This document shows, piece after piece, positions 11,901 through 22,989 of a stretch of DNA of 64,000 nt. Positions within the stretch are counted from its first letter, which is position 1, and each line of letters opens with the position of its first letter. The notes beneath the pieces were generated by a model, which did not search any database, had not been told where the DNA came from, and worked only from the letters and a program-made list of their open reading frames with translations. The DNA comes from Rhyacichthys aspro (lineage: Eukaryota; Chordata; Actinopteri; Gobiiformes; Rhyacichthyidae): NCBI GenBank assembly GCA_036850595.1, contig CM072154.1:9927330-9991329 (forward strand). Reading direction: 5' to 3'. The translations under genes were made by a program, and so were the position numbers.

Positions 11901-14900
11901 ATAATAGGCAATAGTAGAGTTACTAGTACCTGTCCAGTACATCAAAAGTAATTTAGTACCAGTATTGACCAGTTACTCATACTCAAGTAATGTATGGCTG
12001 TCAACCTCTTTTTGAGTATTATTATTTTACTCCAGTACAGACTTGACTACTCTACCGAACCCCGTTGAGTCACCTGTTCGAGCCACTGATGAAAATGTTG
12101 CAATATTTCACAAGCGTGGCTTTACGTTTGGACAGGATGATGGAGGAGCCTTGTAGAATCTCTTGTTTTTACACGCAGTGGGTTGCTCCCTGTGCAGTCA
12201 TCCATGCATGGCTGGACGGGACCATCCCAGCCCTGGAGGCAGGCATCCCCGCCGTGTGGGACCAGGGGATCCTTCATATAACCAGCGTCCCATCCAAATC
12301 TCTGCACGTCCCACGCCCGTGTTCCCCACTGCTGCACTTCACACACCCACTGGCTTGAGGATTCATCTTCTAACAACTAAATACAGCCAGGCATGCAATG
12401 TTGACTCTTCTCACTTTGTTATTATTCAACTGGCAGTGTGCACAAAACAGTCCATTGCACTGGTTCAACAAATGTTAGGGGAGTGTAAATGAAATGTTAG
12501 ATAATGATTTAGAGCTCCAAACATGCAAGGTGTGGGAGAGAAACTTAGAAAATATATGTTTATGTCTCAGCAGAAACTTTCTCAGCTTTCCCTTGATTTA
12601 AACAGTAATCTAAACTAAATCAAACTTTGATAGCGTCACATCTGTTCTCTAGACAAATTATAGCTTAGCAATAGGTTCTTTTCTCTGTGGTAGGTAAACT
12701 AAGCTGTCTGTGAAACTGTTTTGGATCTCAGGTACATGACTGTGAAAAATAAGGAGGAGAGAAAGCTCTTGAATTTCTCTGCATTGCAATTTTGTTTTTT
12801 CATTTTGATATACAGCCTTAGACTCAAAGAAAAGTTGAGAGAACATCAGTGACATCAGCTCGAACTTGCAATAGACCTCTCAATCCACAGTAACTGGCTT
12901 GACTTTACTTCTGACCTTTCTCAAATGGGAATCATGGGAAGCAAGGGTTCTTGGAGCCATCTCACATCAGCAACTGATCTCATGGTCCACTATGTACTTT
13001 CCCTTGTATAGAAATGTGACACGAACAAAGCTCCATTTTCATTTTCAGTCAAAGTAATCCACTCTTGATTCCGAAAAGCGTCGCAATAATTCCAAAATCA
13101 TGCTCCATTGTGAATAATAATGTGACCAGCACATGATAAGAATCAGGCAAGATTAAGGGCTTTCTATAAAGCTAGCATTGATCTGACGTATGAGCCATTG
13201 ACTTGACATGTACAAGGTGAAAACAAAACCAGGGTTGTTTCATTAACCAACTGAACTTTTGTTTCACCTTCCCATGTACGGCTCAACAGTCATCCTAATA
13301 TGCAAAATGAGCATAACCTTTTGAATCATCTGACATTGTGTTCCAAGGTGGGTTTGCTGGATGCTGGTCCTTTACATCATGAGAGGTGTGAGCTCTTTCA
13401 GTGGGTCTGTTTCCTGTGGGATCGATCTTGTCTCGTATGTATATGTTGATCCAAAAGGTCTCGCACTCTGCTGCATTAATCATCACTGCGGGATGAGAGA
13501 GGAGAAACAAAAATCCTCGCCTAGGGCTAAACCCAGCCATTACTCAACACACCAGGCGTGATGTTTGACTTGACTCTCTCAATTACCGCCATCACAGATC
13601 CCTGACAGATTCCTCTCATCTCTAGAGTGTGCAGTAATAAGACTCACACACTCATCTGACATATTGCCCCGAAAATACAGCAATGCACAAGTTGTTTTAA
13701 AGGCACTTTTTCAGTAACAATTTCATTTAAAAAAATTCCACTCAGAGCGCACCTCACCTATTGTGATCACTTTCAAATGGAAAATCTTCCGAGGAATGCA
13801 GTGTACAGCTGCCAACAGCCCACACACGGGACTGGTCAGATAGAGGCGTATGCCATCATAAGAACTGTTTCCACTGGGCACAAGGGAAAAATGAAAAAAT
13901 GCAGAGTGTAAATGTTTGGCCAGTTTGAGAATACACATTTCTTGCCAAGACAGCTCTAATAGATGTGTTTTTTTCTCAGGGATGTTTCAGTAGTGCAAAA
14001 GGATAAACTCACAAACTACCCAAAAACAGCAAGGTTAATGTTCCATTTGTGGCTCACTATTGATTCTTAAAAAAAATGGACAAAGTGGGACTAACAAATG
14101 CATTTTCCAACCTTGAAACACAAGCACTTCTGCAGAGGTCAAACCCTAAGCTCAGGTTCTCATCAGAGGTGACAATGTTTGGCAAAGACAGCATCTGGCA
14201 TAACACTGCGTCTTAAGAGCGATTATGTCATTACCCTCTGATTGTGGGAGACAAGATGAAAAGAATGTTAGCGAGGGAGGCGCAGGGGGCTAATCCTCGC
14301 CGAGGTGTTCTCTTTCAGGACCCTTTCTATGGGGCTTTGTCAGGGGCTTACACGGCATGCTGCCCCAGTTTTCGGGGCCGCACCGCCCCTATCGGATGTC
14401 CCAGACACAGCGGAGTCAGACTAGGCCTGTGAATGACAGAATCAATGGGCTGGGAACAACATCGCCATAGGTCTTTAAATATCTAACCCACCTAACTTTC
14501 CCAGGAATTACATCATGGCAGTGAGCCTGTACGGGACCCCGAGGGAACAGTGTTTGTAAAGACAGCAAGACACCTATGCTCCTTGTGGGACGACAGATCC
14601 CAGTGGGGTGCGATCTTCAGCAGACTCGAGGGTTGACACAAGGTCATCCTTCATAGGCTCTGCTTTTACAGAGAAAACCAAGTCAAATAAACATGGCCAG
14701 GCCACAACCACCTACAATGTGTTCTTAAAGATACAAAGAAGACCTCACTGCTCGCTTTCAGGGGGAAAAAGTTGGTGGAGGTTACCGTTAGGATTCCAGA
14801 GGCAGGGCTTGAAGACGCTGAAGTGAGGCCTGGTATATAGGGCACTGAGAGTTATGAGAATGCCAACATAATGGGTGGGCTGAAAGCAAAACAAATAGCC

Positions 14901-15799
14901 CGTTGGAAACTCTTGCAAATATGCAACAGCAGCAATAAACCAATAAATAACCGTGTCAAGGGCCAAGTGTTGGTTCTTGACTGGAATCATAACACTGAAC
15001 TGCAGCAATGCCAGAGGAAAACAAGATTTTTATTTTTTTATTTTGGCACATTCAAATCCTTTCTAGCCAACAGTAACTCTGTCTGTCTTTTTCCTTGTAT
15101 CATTTATGTGTTAAGTTGTTTTGTAACTATTCACTGCTGCTGTAACGGGAGATCAGTAAATTATACCTTGTCTTATTCTGCCTGATTTATGAGCCTCTGT
15201 TCCATCATGATTCATTCACACAGGCTGGAAAATTGGTAGCAGACACCCGCAGCGTGCACTAATTGATGTATTGATCAGCCTTTAGATGTTCACATTCCTG
15301 GCATTCTTTTGGAAGTCATCCATTAAGTGTTTCACACATTTCAGTCCGACTCACTGTCTGAGGCTTGACCTACAAGGGCACACCTGTCCTGCTGTAGTTT
15401 TTGCTTTCACCACACTTTGATTTGCTCCATTTATTCTTAGTGCAAAACAAATGACATATGTTGCATGCCTCTGGCTTGACGTCAAGCATTCAACTCTATA
15501 GAATTACACTGAAAGTCAAGCTTAGAAATGATGTATCATATGATTTATAATCAAATCACCAAGAGTAAATCATCAGCAAATCCCCCTAATAATGAATACA
15601 AAGAGGTTTTATTCAGTACCTTAGCGCTTCCACCGACCTCTTCACTGTTAGACACTGTAGCATTGTAGGTCTCTGTCTGTTGTGGAGTGCCTTCCTTTGG
15701 CTTTTTTCGCTCCTTTTTGGCATCCACTCCGTCCATGATGATACACTGAGTCCATAACACAGCAGCCACAATCGCCCAAGGCCCAGCCACACACCTCAT
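2952..15799 (-). CDS. c1qtnf12: C1q/TNF-related protein 12 (adipolin), 8 coding exons
   Basis: Coding exons, 5' to 3' on the minus strand: 15620-15799, 6395-6499, 6196-6307, 5927-6111, 5176-5284, 4984-5077, 4006-4084, 2952-3050. All junctions are GT-AG and phases agree, giving 963 nt and 320 aa. Residues 1-27 look like a signal peptide (start [16 protein letters not shown]). An NAT glycosylation sequon is at 46. A basic run RKRKR at 89-93 resembles a furin-type processing site. A short collagen stretch of Gly-X-Y triplets spans about 96-115, followed by [12 protein letters not shown], as in CTRP12. The rest is a C1q-like head ending [10 protein letters not shown], with [10 protein letters not shown] and [19 protein letters not shown]12 is a secreted, insulin-sensitising adipokine in mammals. 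The closest alternative is erythroferrone (FAM132B), but the AEVT block and the sdf4/acap3 neighbours favour CTRP12. A 9.1 kb intron separates the signal-peptide exon from the rest. Confidence 0.93.
3088..3937. repeat. Diverged tandem duplication, about 0.43 kb unit, in c1qtnf12 intron 7
   Basis: Two copies lie side by side, about 3088-3502 and 3521-3937. Shared blocks in the same order include TTTAATCATGTTCATTAGCA, then a TTAGC-rich stretch, then GATTATTACTATGATGACAG (3298 and 3667), then TACATGCATAGTTTTCTT near each end. Differences are scattered, so the duplication is not recent. It fills most of the intron between the last two coding exons. Confidence 0.75.
9175..9262. repeat. Solo fragment of an AGAGGTGGGTAG-type interspersed repeat
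   Basis: The sequence AGAGGTGGGTAGAGTACTTC near 9177, followed by ACATGAGTAGAAGTATG, resembles the left flank of the minisatellite at 10587 and the reverse complement of its right flank near 12060. This looks like a degenerate copy of a teleost short repeat with such termini. The family is not identified. Confidence 0.35.
10587..12064. mobile_element. Possible MITE-like element enclosing the TAG minisatellite
   Basis: The left end reads AGGTGGGTAGTAATTAGTTAC with ACTTTTACTCAAGTAGTA. The right end (about 11955-12064), read on the opposite strand, begins GGTTCGGTAGAGTAGTCAAG and contains ACTCAAGTAA-type sequence. The two ends are thus imperfect inverted repeats and may be the termini of a non-autonomous element whose interior expanded into the minisatellite. 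Target duplications were not clear. This is inference. Confidence 0.35.
10780..11930. repeat. TAG-rich minisatellite with higher-order repeats
   Basis: More than 1.1 kb of near-continuous TAG-based repeat, built from blocks such as GTAGGAGTAGTAATAG, GGCAGGAGTAGTAATAG and GTAGTAGCAGTAGTAG. The plus strand is G-, T- and A-rich and very poor in C. Between about 10975 and 11215 a compound unit recurs: AAGTTGTAGCAGTAATAGGC occurs at about 10980 and again 121 bp later. The array decays to the right (after about 11250). It lies inside c1qtnf12 intron 1 and does not touch coding sequence. Confidence 0.95.
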
Positions 15800-16602
15800 C
15801 TTTACACTTTATCAACCGCAACCAGGATGATGATGGGTTTGACTGTGGAGAACCACTAGTCCGATGTAACAGAAACTGAAGATGCTCAAGACGCTCCCAG
15901 AGTCCAGAGGAATGCACTGTCCAAGAGTCTGTCAGACAGACCGTTGCCGCTCCTGCTCCCCTCTTGATGAGCTCTCAGCCAGCACAACGGAGCAGGGCAC
16001 TGTTAACTCGAGCCAGAAAGCCAGAAGGCTTACTCAACTATGTAATGTGTCAAGCAGAATGGTCCAAGGGAATGACAGATCGGCAGAGATCTGACAGCAA
16101 ATAAACCCATTAGTGAGATTTTTCACGCTTTCTGCTCTGTTGGGGGGTGAAGGGCAGGGGGGCACAGGGGGCAGAAGAAGCAGCAGAGAGGAGGGGCGTC
16201 CAAAGCTGAGGGTGGGCTGCAGTGAGATGGATGGCAATAGTCTCTTTTTCTTCTTCACTACCTCCCGCTGTTTTTCAAACTGAGAAATTGAGTCTGTCTC
16301 CAGAAGTTGTGTGGTAGTTGGAAACAACTATAAGATCCACAGAAGTAGGGCTTTGATCAAAAGATGCAGTTGAGCATACACATCAGTCTGTCTGTCTATC
16401 TGTCTGTCCACGCACCATATGCCCAAGGGATGCACAGCAAACAAAGCCCAAGAGAAGATGGATGAGATCCAGGTTGGATCTTTGCCCAGGCTTCTTCAGT
16501 TCTCCTTGAAGTCTAAACTGGCTCCTCACCACTATCACACAACATAAAACTTAATGGCTAAAAGTGCGCTCCTCTGTTTCTGGCTGACACAACTCAGATG
16601 CT
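15800..16602 (-). other. c1qtnf12: c1qtnf12 5' UTR / promoter-proximal region (inferred)
   Basis: The region upstream of the ATG at 15797-15799. It contains a G-rich purine tract at about 16141-16200 (plus strand) and a GTCT simple repeat at 16386-16409. Whether all of this is transcribed, or a 5' UTR intron is present, cannot be told from sequence. Confidence 0.35.
16386..16409. repeat. (GTCT)n microsatellite
   Basis: Six GTCT/ATCT units in a row between the proposed c1qtnf12 TATA box and its start codon. Confidence 0.8.
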
Positions 16603-16609
16603 CTTTATA
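16603..16609 (-). promoter_or_regulatory. c1qtnf12: Candidate TATA box for c1qtnf12
   Basis: The minus strand reads GTTCTATAAAGAGC here. It is the best TATA match upstream of the first coding exon and would place a start site near 16575, about 0.8 kb above the ATG. Single-motif evidence only. Confidence 0.3.
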
Positions 16610-18576
16610 GAACTATTCCAGGAAGTCACTGGGTCCGAGTCCATTTGTAGCTAATATCACAAAGTTGATCTTGTGTGTGCTGTACAGTTCTCCCTATCCT
16701 TACGGTCTCAGCTGCTTCTTTGCTCTCTGACTGAGCTTACAGGAGAGCTCACAGCAGAGTTTTATCATCACCCCTTTTCCCTCCCGCTGCTCCTTCTCCC
16801 CCTCTGCCTCTCCCCTACTGTCTCTCTCTGCTCTCTTGCCTCTATTGGCAGACTCTCAGCTTATTCAGCTCTGTTCCATCTCATACATGAAATGCTGAGT
16901 TGAAAGAGTTGCTTGGCAGTTGTGTGTGTGATATTTTTATATCATTGTGGTCTGCTTTATTAATAGGTGATATAGGCCTATAGGAGTCTATATTCATTTT
17001 GTGCCTGGAGAGAACCCACTACACAATGCATCCTATCTACATACAAGCAACAAACAGGGCTTTTTTATTTTTTAACCTCCAGGCATAATATTGGCAATAT
17101 ATAACTAAAATGATCAATTTTGTAAAAGAATGCACACTGTATTTTTGCATATCAGACAAAAGCATATATCATGACAATATTTTTTATTATTGGGTTTACA
17201 ACAAAAATTAAACGATTTTTACTTGTCCACCAGGATTAATGTACAGTGTGATTATTATTTTAAAAAAGCTTTGGCTAATTGCACGCTCTCATACAATGGG
17301 TTCTTAAATAACGGATGCTCCCATTGGCTGGTTGGTCTACACAGCTTGTCAACGTTAAATCAATAGCGACGGAGATGGTGGCGTGATAAATGGGTGTTAC
17401 AGATAATACTGATTAGGGTACTTATTTGTCATGGATGCATAGACCTGTGAGAGTCCTGCAATGCATCTATGGTACTTATCTCTGTCACAAGTTGTAGAAT
17501 AATGCCACCTAGAGGCAACATTGGAAATTACAACTTTCTCTATTCTCCGTCATTTGTTTTCCTGTTTCCGCTCGGATTTTAAAATAAAACATTGCTGGGC
17601 AGCTATACAAAAATATACGAGTTGAACAAAATATAAAACGATGGTATTGGCATATGTTCATTAATTGACATTCAAGTTAAAATTCCACTGAAGCAATTGA
17701 TGAATTTATGTTTTACTTTTGATACATCGATTATTTAATACTGTTTTGTGGAAAGGTCCTTACCGGAAATTCCCTATATGAATGTAGTAACTTTTAATAC
17801 GTCAACAGAGAGCAGGTAAGCTAGCTTATGGCGAGTCGTCAAGTCAATTGAAAGTTTCAATGAATGAATGAAGAGCCCAGACTAGACTTTTGTCTGATTA
17901 CAGTATCTTTACAGATATATTTCAGTGTGACTGGTCCCGTATTTTGTTGTGGGTGTAGCGGGAGAGCCACGTATACAGGAACTGGACTCAGACCATAGGC
18001 TGTGACAGTTCTCCTGGTACCAGCGCAGGTCTGTTTGGAGGAAGTTCAGCTAACATTGGGCTAGCTACTGCTGTAGTCTTTATCCCGTTGCCACCAACCA
18101 GCTGTTTGACAGCAGTTAGGATTTGACTGTGCTTGATTTTCTGATTCATTTCTTTATTTATATTACCGTACATGCTAGCTTGATATCACGGTCTGCTCTG
18201 TTTACAGGTTAGCATTTGGCTAACACATGCCTGTTTTTGGTAGTAGGAGAAATGATGACGGGTTTTCAACTGAATAATTTTCAACAATGTCGACTGGCAT
18301 TAGCCTGTGTATTTGTATGGAAGTTTTAAAGTGGATTTGTTTTGTTTTCCGGAAAATACAGACAATAATTTACAGAAATGTTCTGCTCTCCAGAGAGGTT
18401 TTGAAGCCTCTTGACTTGTTTAAATCCTGCGTCATCCATGTAACTCTGCTGCTGTCTCTGCAAAAGTTTTCTCAATTGGGTTTAATTTGGATAAATCAAA
18501 TGCTGTATATTGCTCTATGTAGGCTGTATTCTTTCTGTATTCAGTACTAGTATCCTAACAGGTCATGCTTTTTCAG
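16610..18576 (+). other. sdf4: Divergent intergenic region and presumed sdf4 5' leader
   Basis: Lies between the c1qtnf12 promoter side and the first sdf4 coding exon. AGAGAGCAG|GTAAGC at 17815/17816 is a strong splice donor and may end a non-coding sdf4 exon 1; the matching acceptor would be TTTTTCAG at 18576. An inverted CCAAT (ATTGGCTGG) near 17322 is compatible with a promoter shortly upstream. The transcription start is not determined. Other ORFs here are short and unrecognised. Confidence 0.4.
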
Positions 18577-18582
18577 GCAGCC

Positions 18583-20668
18583 ATGGCCATCTGGAGAAAG
18601 ATGTGGTGCAGAAACCTCCTGTCCGTGACTCTGCTGCTGTACGTCCTCCTCCACACTATGGATGTTGATGCACGGCCTGCTAATATGTCAGCTTCCAAAG
18701 ACAAGACTCCAGTCAGTAAAGATGAGAATGAGATTCTTCCCCCAGATCACCTGAATGGAGTGAAAATGGAGATGGATGGCCACCTAAACAAGGACTTCCA
18801 TCAAGAAGTCTTTCTGGGTAAAGAGATTGAGGAGTTTGATGAGGACTCCGAGCCAAGGCGAAACAGGAAGAAGCTGATTGAAATCTTTACCAAGTGAGGC
18901 CTGTTTATGTGTCATACAACATAACTTACTTGGACATAGCAGAATTAGTTTGACTGTTCAAGAAATTGTGAATTAGTTTAATCAGCATCTAACCCTTGCA
19001 ATAAATTATTTGAATCACAAAGTTTTTGGCCAATAATTCTAATTATTGTTCAAAAATGTTGTAGAGTTGATTTCAACAAGGACAGGAGTGTTAGTGCAAA
19101 AGAGATGCAGCGTTGGATTATGGAGAAAACAGAGGAACACTTTCAAGAGGCCACAAATGAGAACAAGAACAGTTTCCGCGCTGTTGACCCAGATGGCGAC
19201 GGTAAGACAAGGCCTTTCACCGTCACTCAACACAGAAAACTCGAGTCTGATTTGAAACCACAATGTGTTGATGGATGCACTGTGTTTTGAAGCACTTTAC
19301 TAACTTAAAAGTAAACCAAAGACTGTACTTCTATTTTTTGTCTGAACATGTAGGTCACGTGACTTGGGATGAATACAGAATTAAGTTTCTGGCGAGCAAA
19401 GGCTTCAATGAAAAGGAAATTGCAGAAAAGATAAAGAACAATGAAGACCTGAAACTAGACGAAGACAGTGAGAATATTTTTTTGTCTTGACATTCAGTAT
19501 GTGTTGCTGTGCAGCAGTTTGTCTTGTGTTGTCATTAATATTGGTCTTTATCTGATTAATACAGCCCAGGAAGTTCTAGAAAGCCTGAAGGACCGCTGGT
19601 TTCAGGCTGATAACCCTCCGGCTGACCAGCTGCTGAACGAGGAGGAGTTTTTATCTTTCCTCCATCCTGAGCACAGCAGAGGCATGCTCAAATACATGGT
19701 CAAAGAGATAGTGCGAGACTTAGGTATGTTGACCAGTTGGCTGCATGCCCCTCCTTTTTTTGGTGTCCTAGTTTTTGTCTTATGTATTGTATATATTGAA
19801 AGGTGATTTATGTGTCAGTTTGCGTAATCCTCACACCCACAATGGTACGCTGCTGGTTGCGTTGCAGGTCACTAGGTTATGTAACCATTGTTACCTTAAA
19901 GTTTTCACTCTCAGTTAAACTAAAATTAAAGCCTATATCTTAGGTAATATTATTTTCTAAGCAAACTAATATTTCAGTAAAATACCTGAGAACTGTAATA
20001 TAATAAATTAATGTTTGTGTTTTCCTTGCAGACCAGGATGGTGACAAGAAACTTACACTGTCAGAATTTATCTCTCTACCTGTGGGCACTGTGGAGAACC
20101 AGCAGGCCCAGGACATCGATGATGACTGGGTTCGGGAGAGGAAGAAGGAGTTTGAGGAAGTCATCGATGCTAACCATGATGGCATTGTAACCATGGAGGA
20201 ACTAGAGGTTTGCATGAATTTGAATTTTGGGGATGTAGCTCTCAGCCAAGATCAGCACACAGATTAAATTCTGTAAACAGTATGAAAGGTAGAGTTGATT
20301 CAAAAGTAAGAGTAAACCTTGATAGGACTCTAAATCCCTGGGTGGCACCAAAGAAGCAGGTTTGTTTTCAAACACTCATCTGGAAATCCTTCATATTGAA
20401 ATTTGTTCATGCATCTATCAACAGTGCAGTGAACCATTTGGCGTCATTTACTTGTAAAGCATTATCTGATTGTGATCTTTCTTCTTCCCAGGAGTACATG
20501 GACCCCATGAATGAGCACAATGCACTAAATGAAGCCAAACAGATGATTGCCGTCGCAGACGAGAACCAGAATCACAGTTTGGAGCTGGATGAGATCCTGA
20601 AATATAGTGAATATTTCACAGGCAGCAAGCTGATGGATTATGCCAGAAACGTACACGAGGAGTTCTGA
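18583..20668 (+). CDS. sdf4: 45 kDa calcium-binding protein Cab45 (SDF4), 6 coding exons
   Basis: Coding exons: 18583-18893, 19065-19201, 19354-19467, 19565-19723, 20032-20207, 20492-20668. All are GT-AG and in phase, giving 1074 nt and 357 aa. The ATG at 18583 is chosen because an in-frame ATG at 18565 lies upstream of the TTTTTCAG acceptor. Residues 1-30 form a signal peptide, followed by RPANMS with a glycosylation sequon at 34. EF-hand loops are visible at about 106-117, 145-156 (DPDGDGHVTWDE), 241-252 (DQDGDKKLTLSE), 286-297 (DANHDGIVTMEE) and 322-333 (DENQNHSLELDE). A third EF-hand near 203-216 (ADNPPADQLLNEEE) is degenerate in the first half of its loop. The protein ends HEEF, the CREC-family terminal signal. 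In mammals Cab45 is a Golgi-lumen CREC protein that oligomerises with calcium and sorts secretory cargo. The length matches the family (human 362 aa). Confidence 0.97.
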
Positions 20669-21845
20669 AGATGAATGAGATCCTCCCCTTTCTGTCTGCT
20701 CTGTGAGTCGGGCTGACATCCCACACAACTGCTCCAGGAATGAACCTGTCTGGCTGATGGAAGAGGGAGGCCACATCATATGACATTCTAGTGTGCAATG
20801 CTGTGGTTTTAAGCCTAGCCTTAAGGGCCCCTTTCATTGCTGATCCCTGGTAATACATCCTCCTTACAACTCTGGACTGTCTGATCAGCCGTCAAAAACT
20901 CTGCCTTCTGTGTGCCATTGGACTTTTTAGAGATATATTACATTTAAATTCAAAGCTTCACAGAAGCTCTTAATTTTGATGTTCTAATGTGCATTGTGTG
21001 TATATGAGGAACTTTTAGCCCTGTACATTTTCTGTTCCTAATGCTGTTCCTTGTGCAGTGAAAAGCTTTCTATGCTCTAGGCAGGTTTCTTGCTGGTCTG
21101 TCTATGTTTGTAAATATTCATCACAAAGAATTGCTCCTGCCAGGGAGAAAAGCAAAAAAAAAAACACTGCTGGAAAAAAACATTTAGTGGTAATGCACAA
21201 CCCTCACTGTCACTTTATTCAGCCGCATTTCGTTACCAAATTTCTCATGTCAATAATCCGTCCCATTATATTGAAATTGTTTTGTGATTGTCACACCTAA
21301 GTGGACTTTTCCATTTATTTCGCAGCACAGTATTACAATGTAAGAGGATGCCTTTATCTTTAGCTGATCTTTTAGTCCACTGAAGGTAAAATGTGTTGTT
21401 AACATTAAAGTGGTTATTAATATAATAAATATAAATTAAATTAAAGTTGGCTGCATTAGTCTTACCATTCCACGTGTCCTCTGTGATGAAGAATATTTGC
21501 TTTATTTACTGCATCATAAATAGTGTCTGTCTTGGCTTAGGGTTAAACAGTAAGTCACTTATTGTGCAGTAAAATATGGATTACCTGCTTCTGCGATTAA
21601 CTTCCCAGGAGACTAGTGTTTCATTTTTGAAATCCTTTTGAATGCCTGAAATTCAAATACCGCCTCTTACTTAAATGCATGGACACATTATTATTCTAAG
21701 TGTACTATTACCTGTGCTGCTTTGGGACACCACATTCGTTTCTGTTTACTGTTTATAATGTAAAGTCAAATTTATGATGACAGAATGTCATATAGCTTTA
21801 TAAATGTAAGGTTGCTGGTGAAAATAAATACGTCCTTATTGAAAA
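20669..21845 (+). other. sdf4: sdf4 3' UTR with poly(A) signal at 21823-21828
   Basis: Non-coding sequence after the TGA at 20666-20668. AATAAA at 21823-21828 is followed by a GT-rich stretch (GTGTTGGATTCTGTTG), a typical cleavage context. An earlier AATAAA near 21423 could give a shorter form. Confidence 0.6.
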
Positions 21846-21884
21846 GTGTTGGATTCTGTTGACAATTATTACAAATGCAACCAG

Positions 21885-22989
21885 TTTTATGTTTTTTCCA
21901 GTTTTATTGTGTTCTTATTGTTAAGGTTCATTGTGTGTTCTATGTAATGTAGCACTTCACAACACAGCAAGATTGTAACAACCATCATCACCAAACCAAT
22001 GACTGGCTTAGACTGAGGCAGCAAATACTACTACATCAATTCATCTTTTTTTAAATTCTATTCCTCAGATTAGATTATTGAGGTGATTTCAAATGTGTTA
22101 ACGTGAACTGTACCACTGAAATCTAAATGGTGCCACTTTTACATAAGTGTGATACCAAATCGGATACTTCACAGACGTCACTTCACAAAACAGGAGCTTG
22201 GACAATTTTTTCCCCCCCTAAATATTAGTTATGTGTTTGTGGTACAGATTATACACAACATTGCACTATCTTTATGCAACACATCGTATGACATATCAGT
22301 GAAGCTGCATTTTACAAACCGGACCTGAATGCTACGCCATGTAAGACACATGCAACCTTAACTTTTGTGAAAAATTTGTCCCCACAGTTTGATCCTTTAC
22401 CAAAATGTACTGCATCCTCCAACATCCTCCTCCAACAAAACTAAAACATCTGAGACAAACACAGTGACACATCATTAAACAGCACATTACATAGGCGCAC
22501 TTCCTCATATAGTACAGAAAACACTCACACTTAATACATTCATAAATTAAAAACACATTAGTCTAGAATCTATCACAACGTGCAGACATATTTTAAATAG
22601 AAGATGACAAATGTAGATACTCAGAGGCAAACAATTATGCATTTGTAAAGTGTAAAGAATAACAATTTTATGACTAACTGAAGAGGGCAGCCTTTGATTA
22701 GGAGTGTTGTTTCTTTAAGGAACAATTGGGTATGTAAAAAAGCTACAACCTTCTTGTGATAAACACTTCAATTTGACAAAAGCCAGCACTTGAAACTAAA
22801 TTTACTTAAATGTAGATACCTGATTTTGAATGTACTGGAGTACAATGAGGCAGTTAAAATACACAACAACTTCACATAGAAAGATAAAATGTTTTAAATG
22901 AAAAAAATGTGTGAGAAAAAGGAAAATGATAGATTCAAGTCAGACCCGTCCATGTGAACTTGTGCTCCGCTCTATGGTGTTCTCAGTCT
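21885..22989 (-). other. hipk1: hipk 3' UTR with poly(A) signal at 21903-21908
   Basis: Non-coding sequence after the hipk stop codon at 22990-22992. AATAAA on the minus strand at 21903-21908 is the proposed 3' end, which faces the sdf4 end only about 40-80 bp away. No ORF of note lies in it. Confidence 0.5.

Larger units (their letters stand above)
6500..15619 (-). other. c1qtnf12: c1qtnf12 intron 1 (9.1 kb)
   Basis: The intron between the signal-peptide exon and the exon beginning [10 protein letters not shown]. The donor is AAG|GTACTG at 15620/15619 and the acceptor is CTGCAG|GTGTCT at 6500/6499. It holds the TAG minisatellite at 10780-11930 and AGAGGTGGGTAG-type repeat ends near 9177, 10587 and 12060. 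GC-richer patches at about 12160-12360 and 14245-14440 stand out from the AT-rich background, but I recognise no exon in them. ORFs here are short and have no domain signature. Confidence 0.8.

Noticed and set aside
10780..11930. CRISPR-like array
   Set aside because: Repeats are short, contiguous and variable with no unique spacers, in a vertebrate intron: a minisatellite.
12065..12492. Overlapping ORFs of about 84-109 codons on both strands
   Set aside because: Overlap on opposite strands in a GC-rich patch is expected by chance; no family resemblance.
2952..15799. Erythroferrone (FAM132B) as identity of the C1q gene
   Set aside because: The [12 protein letters not shown] block, RARD-like linker and sdf4/acap3 neighbours fit CTRP12 better.
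15800..18582. B3GALT6, expected near SDF4 in human
   Set aside because: That gene is a single exon of about 1 kb coding sequence; no such frame exists here.
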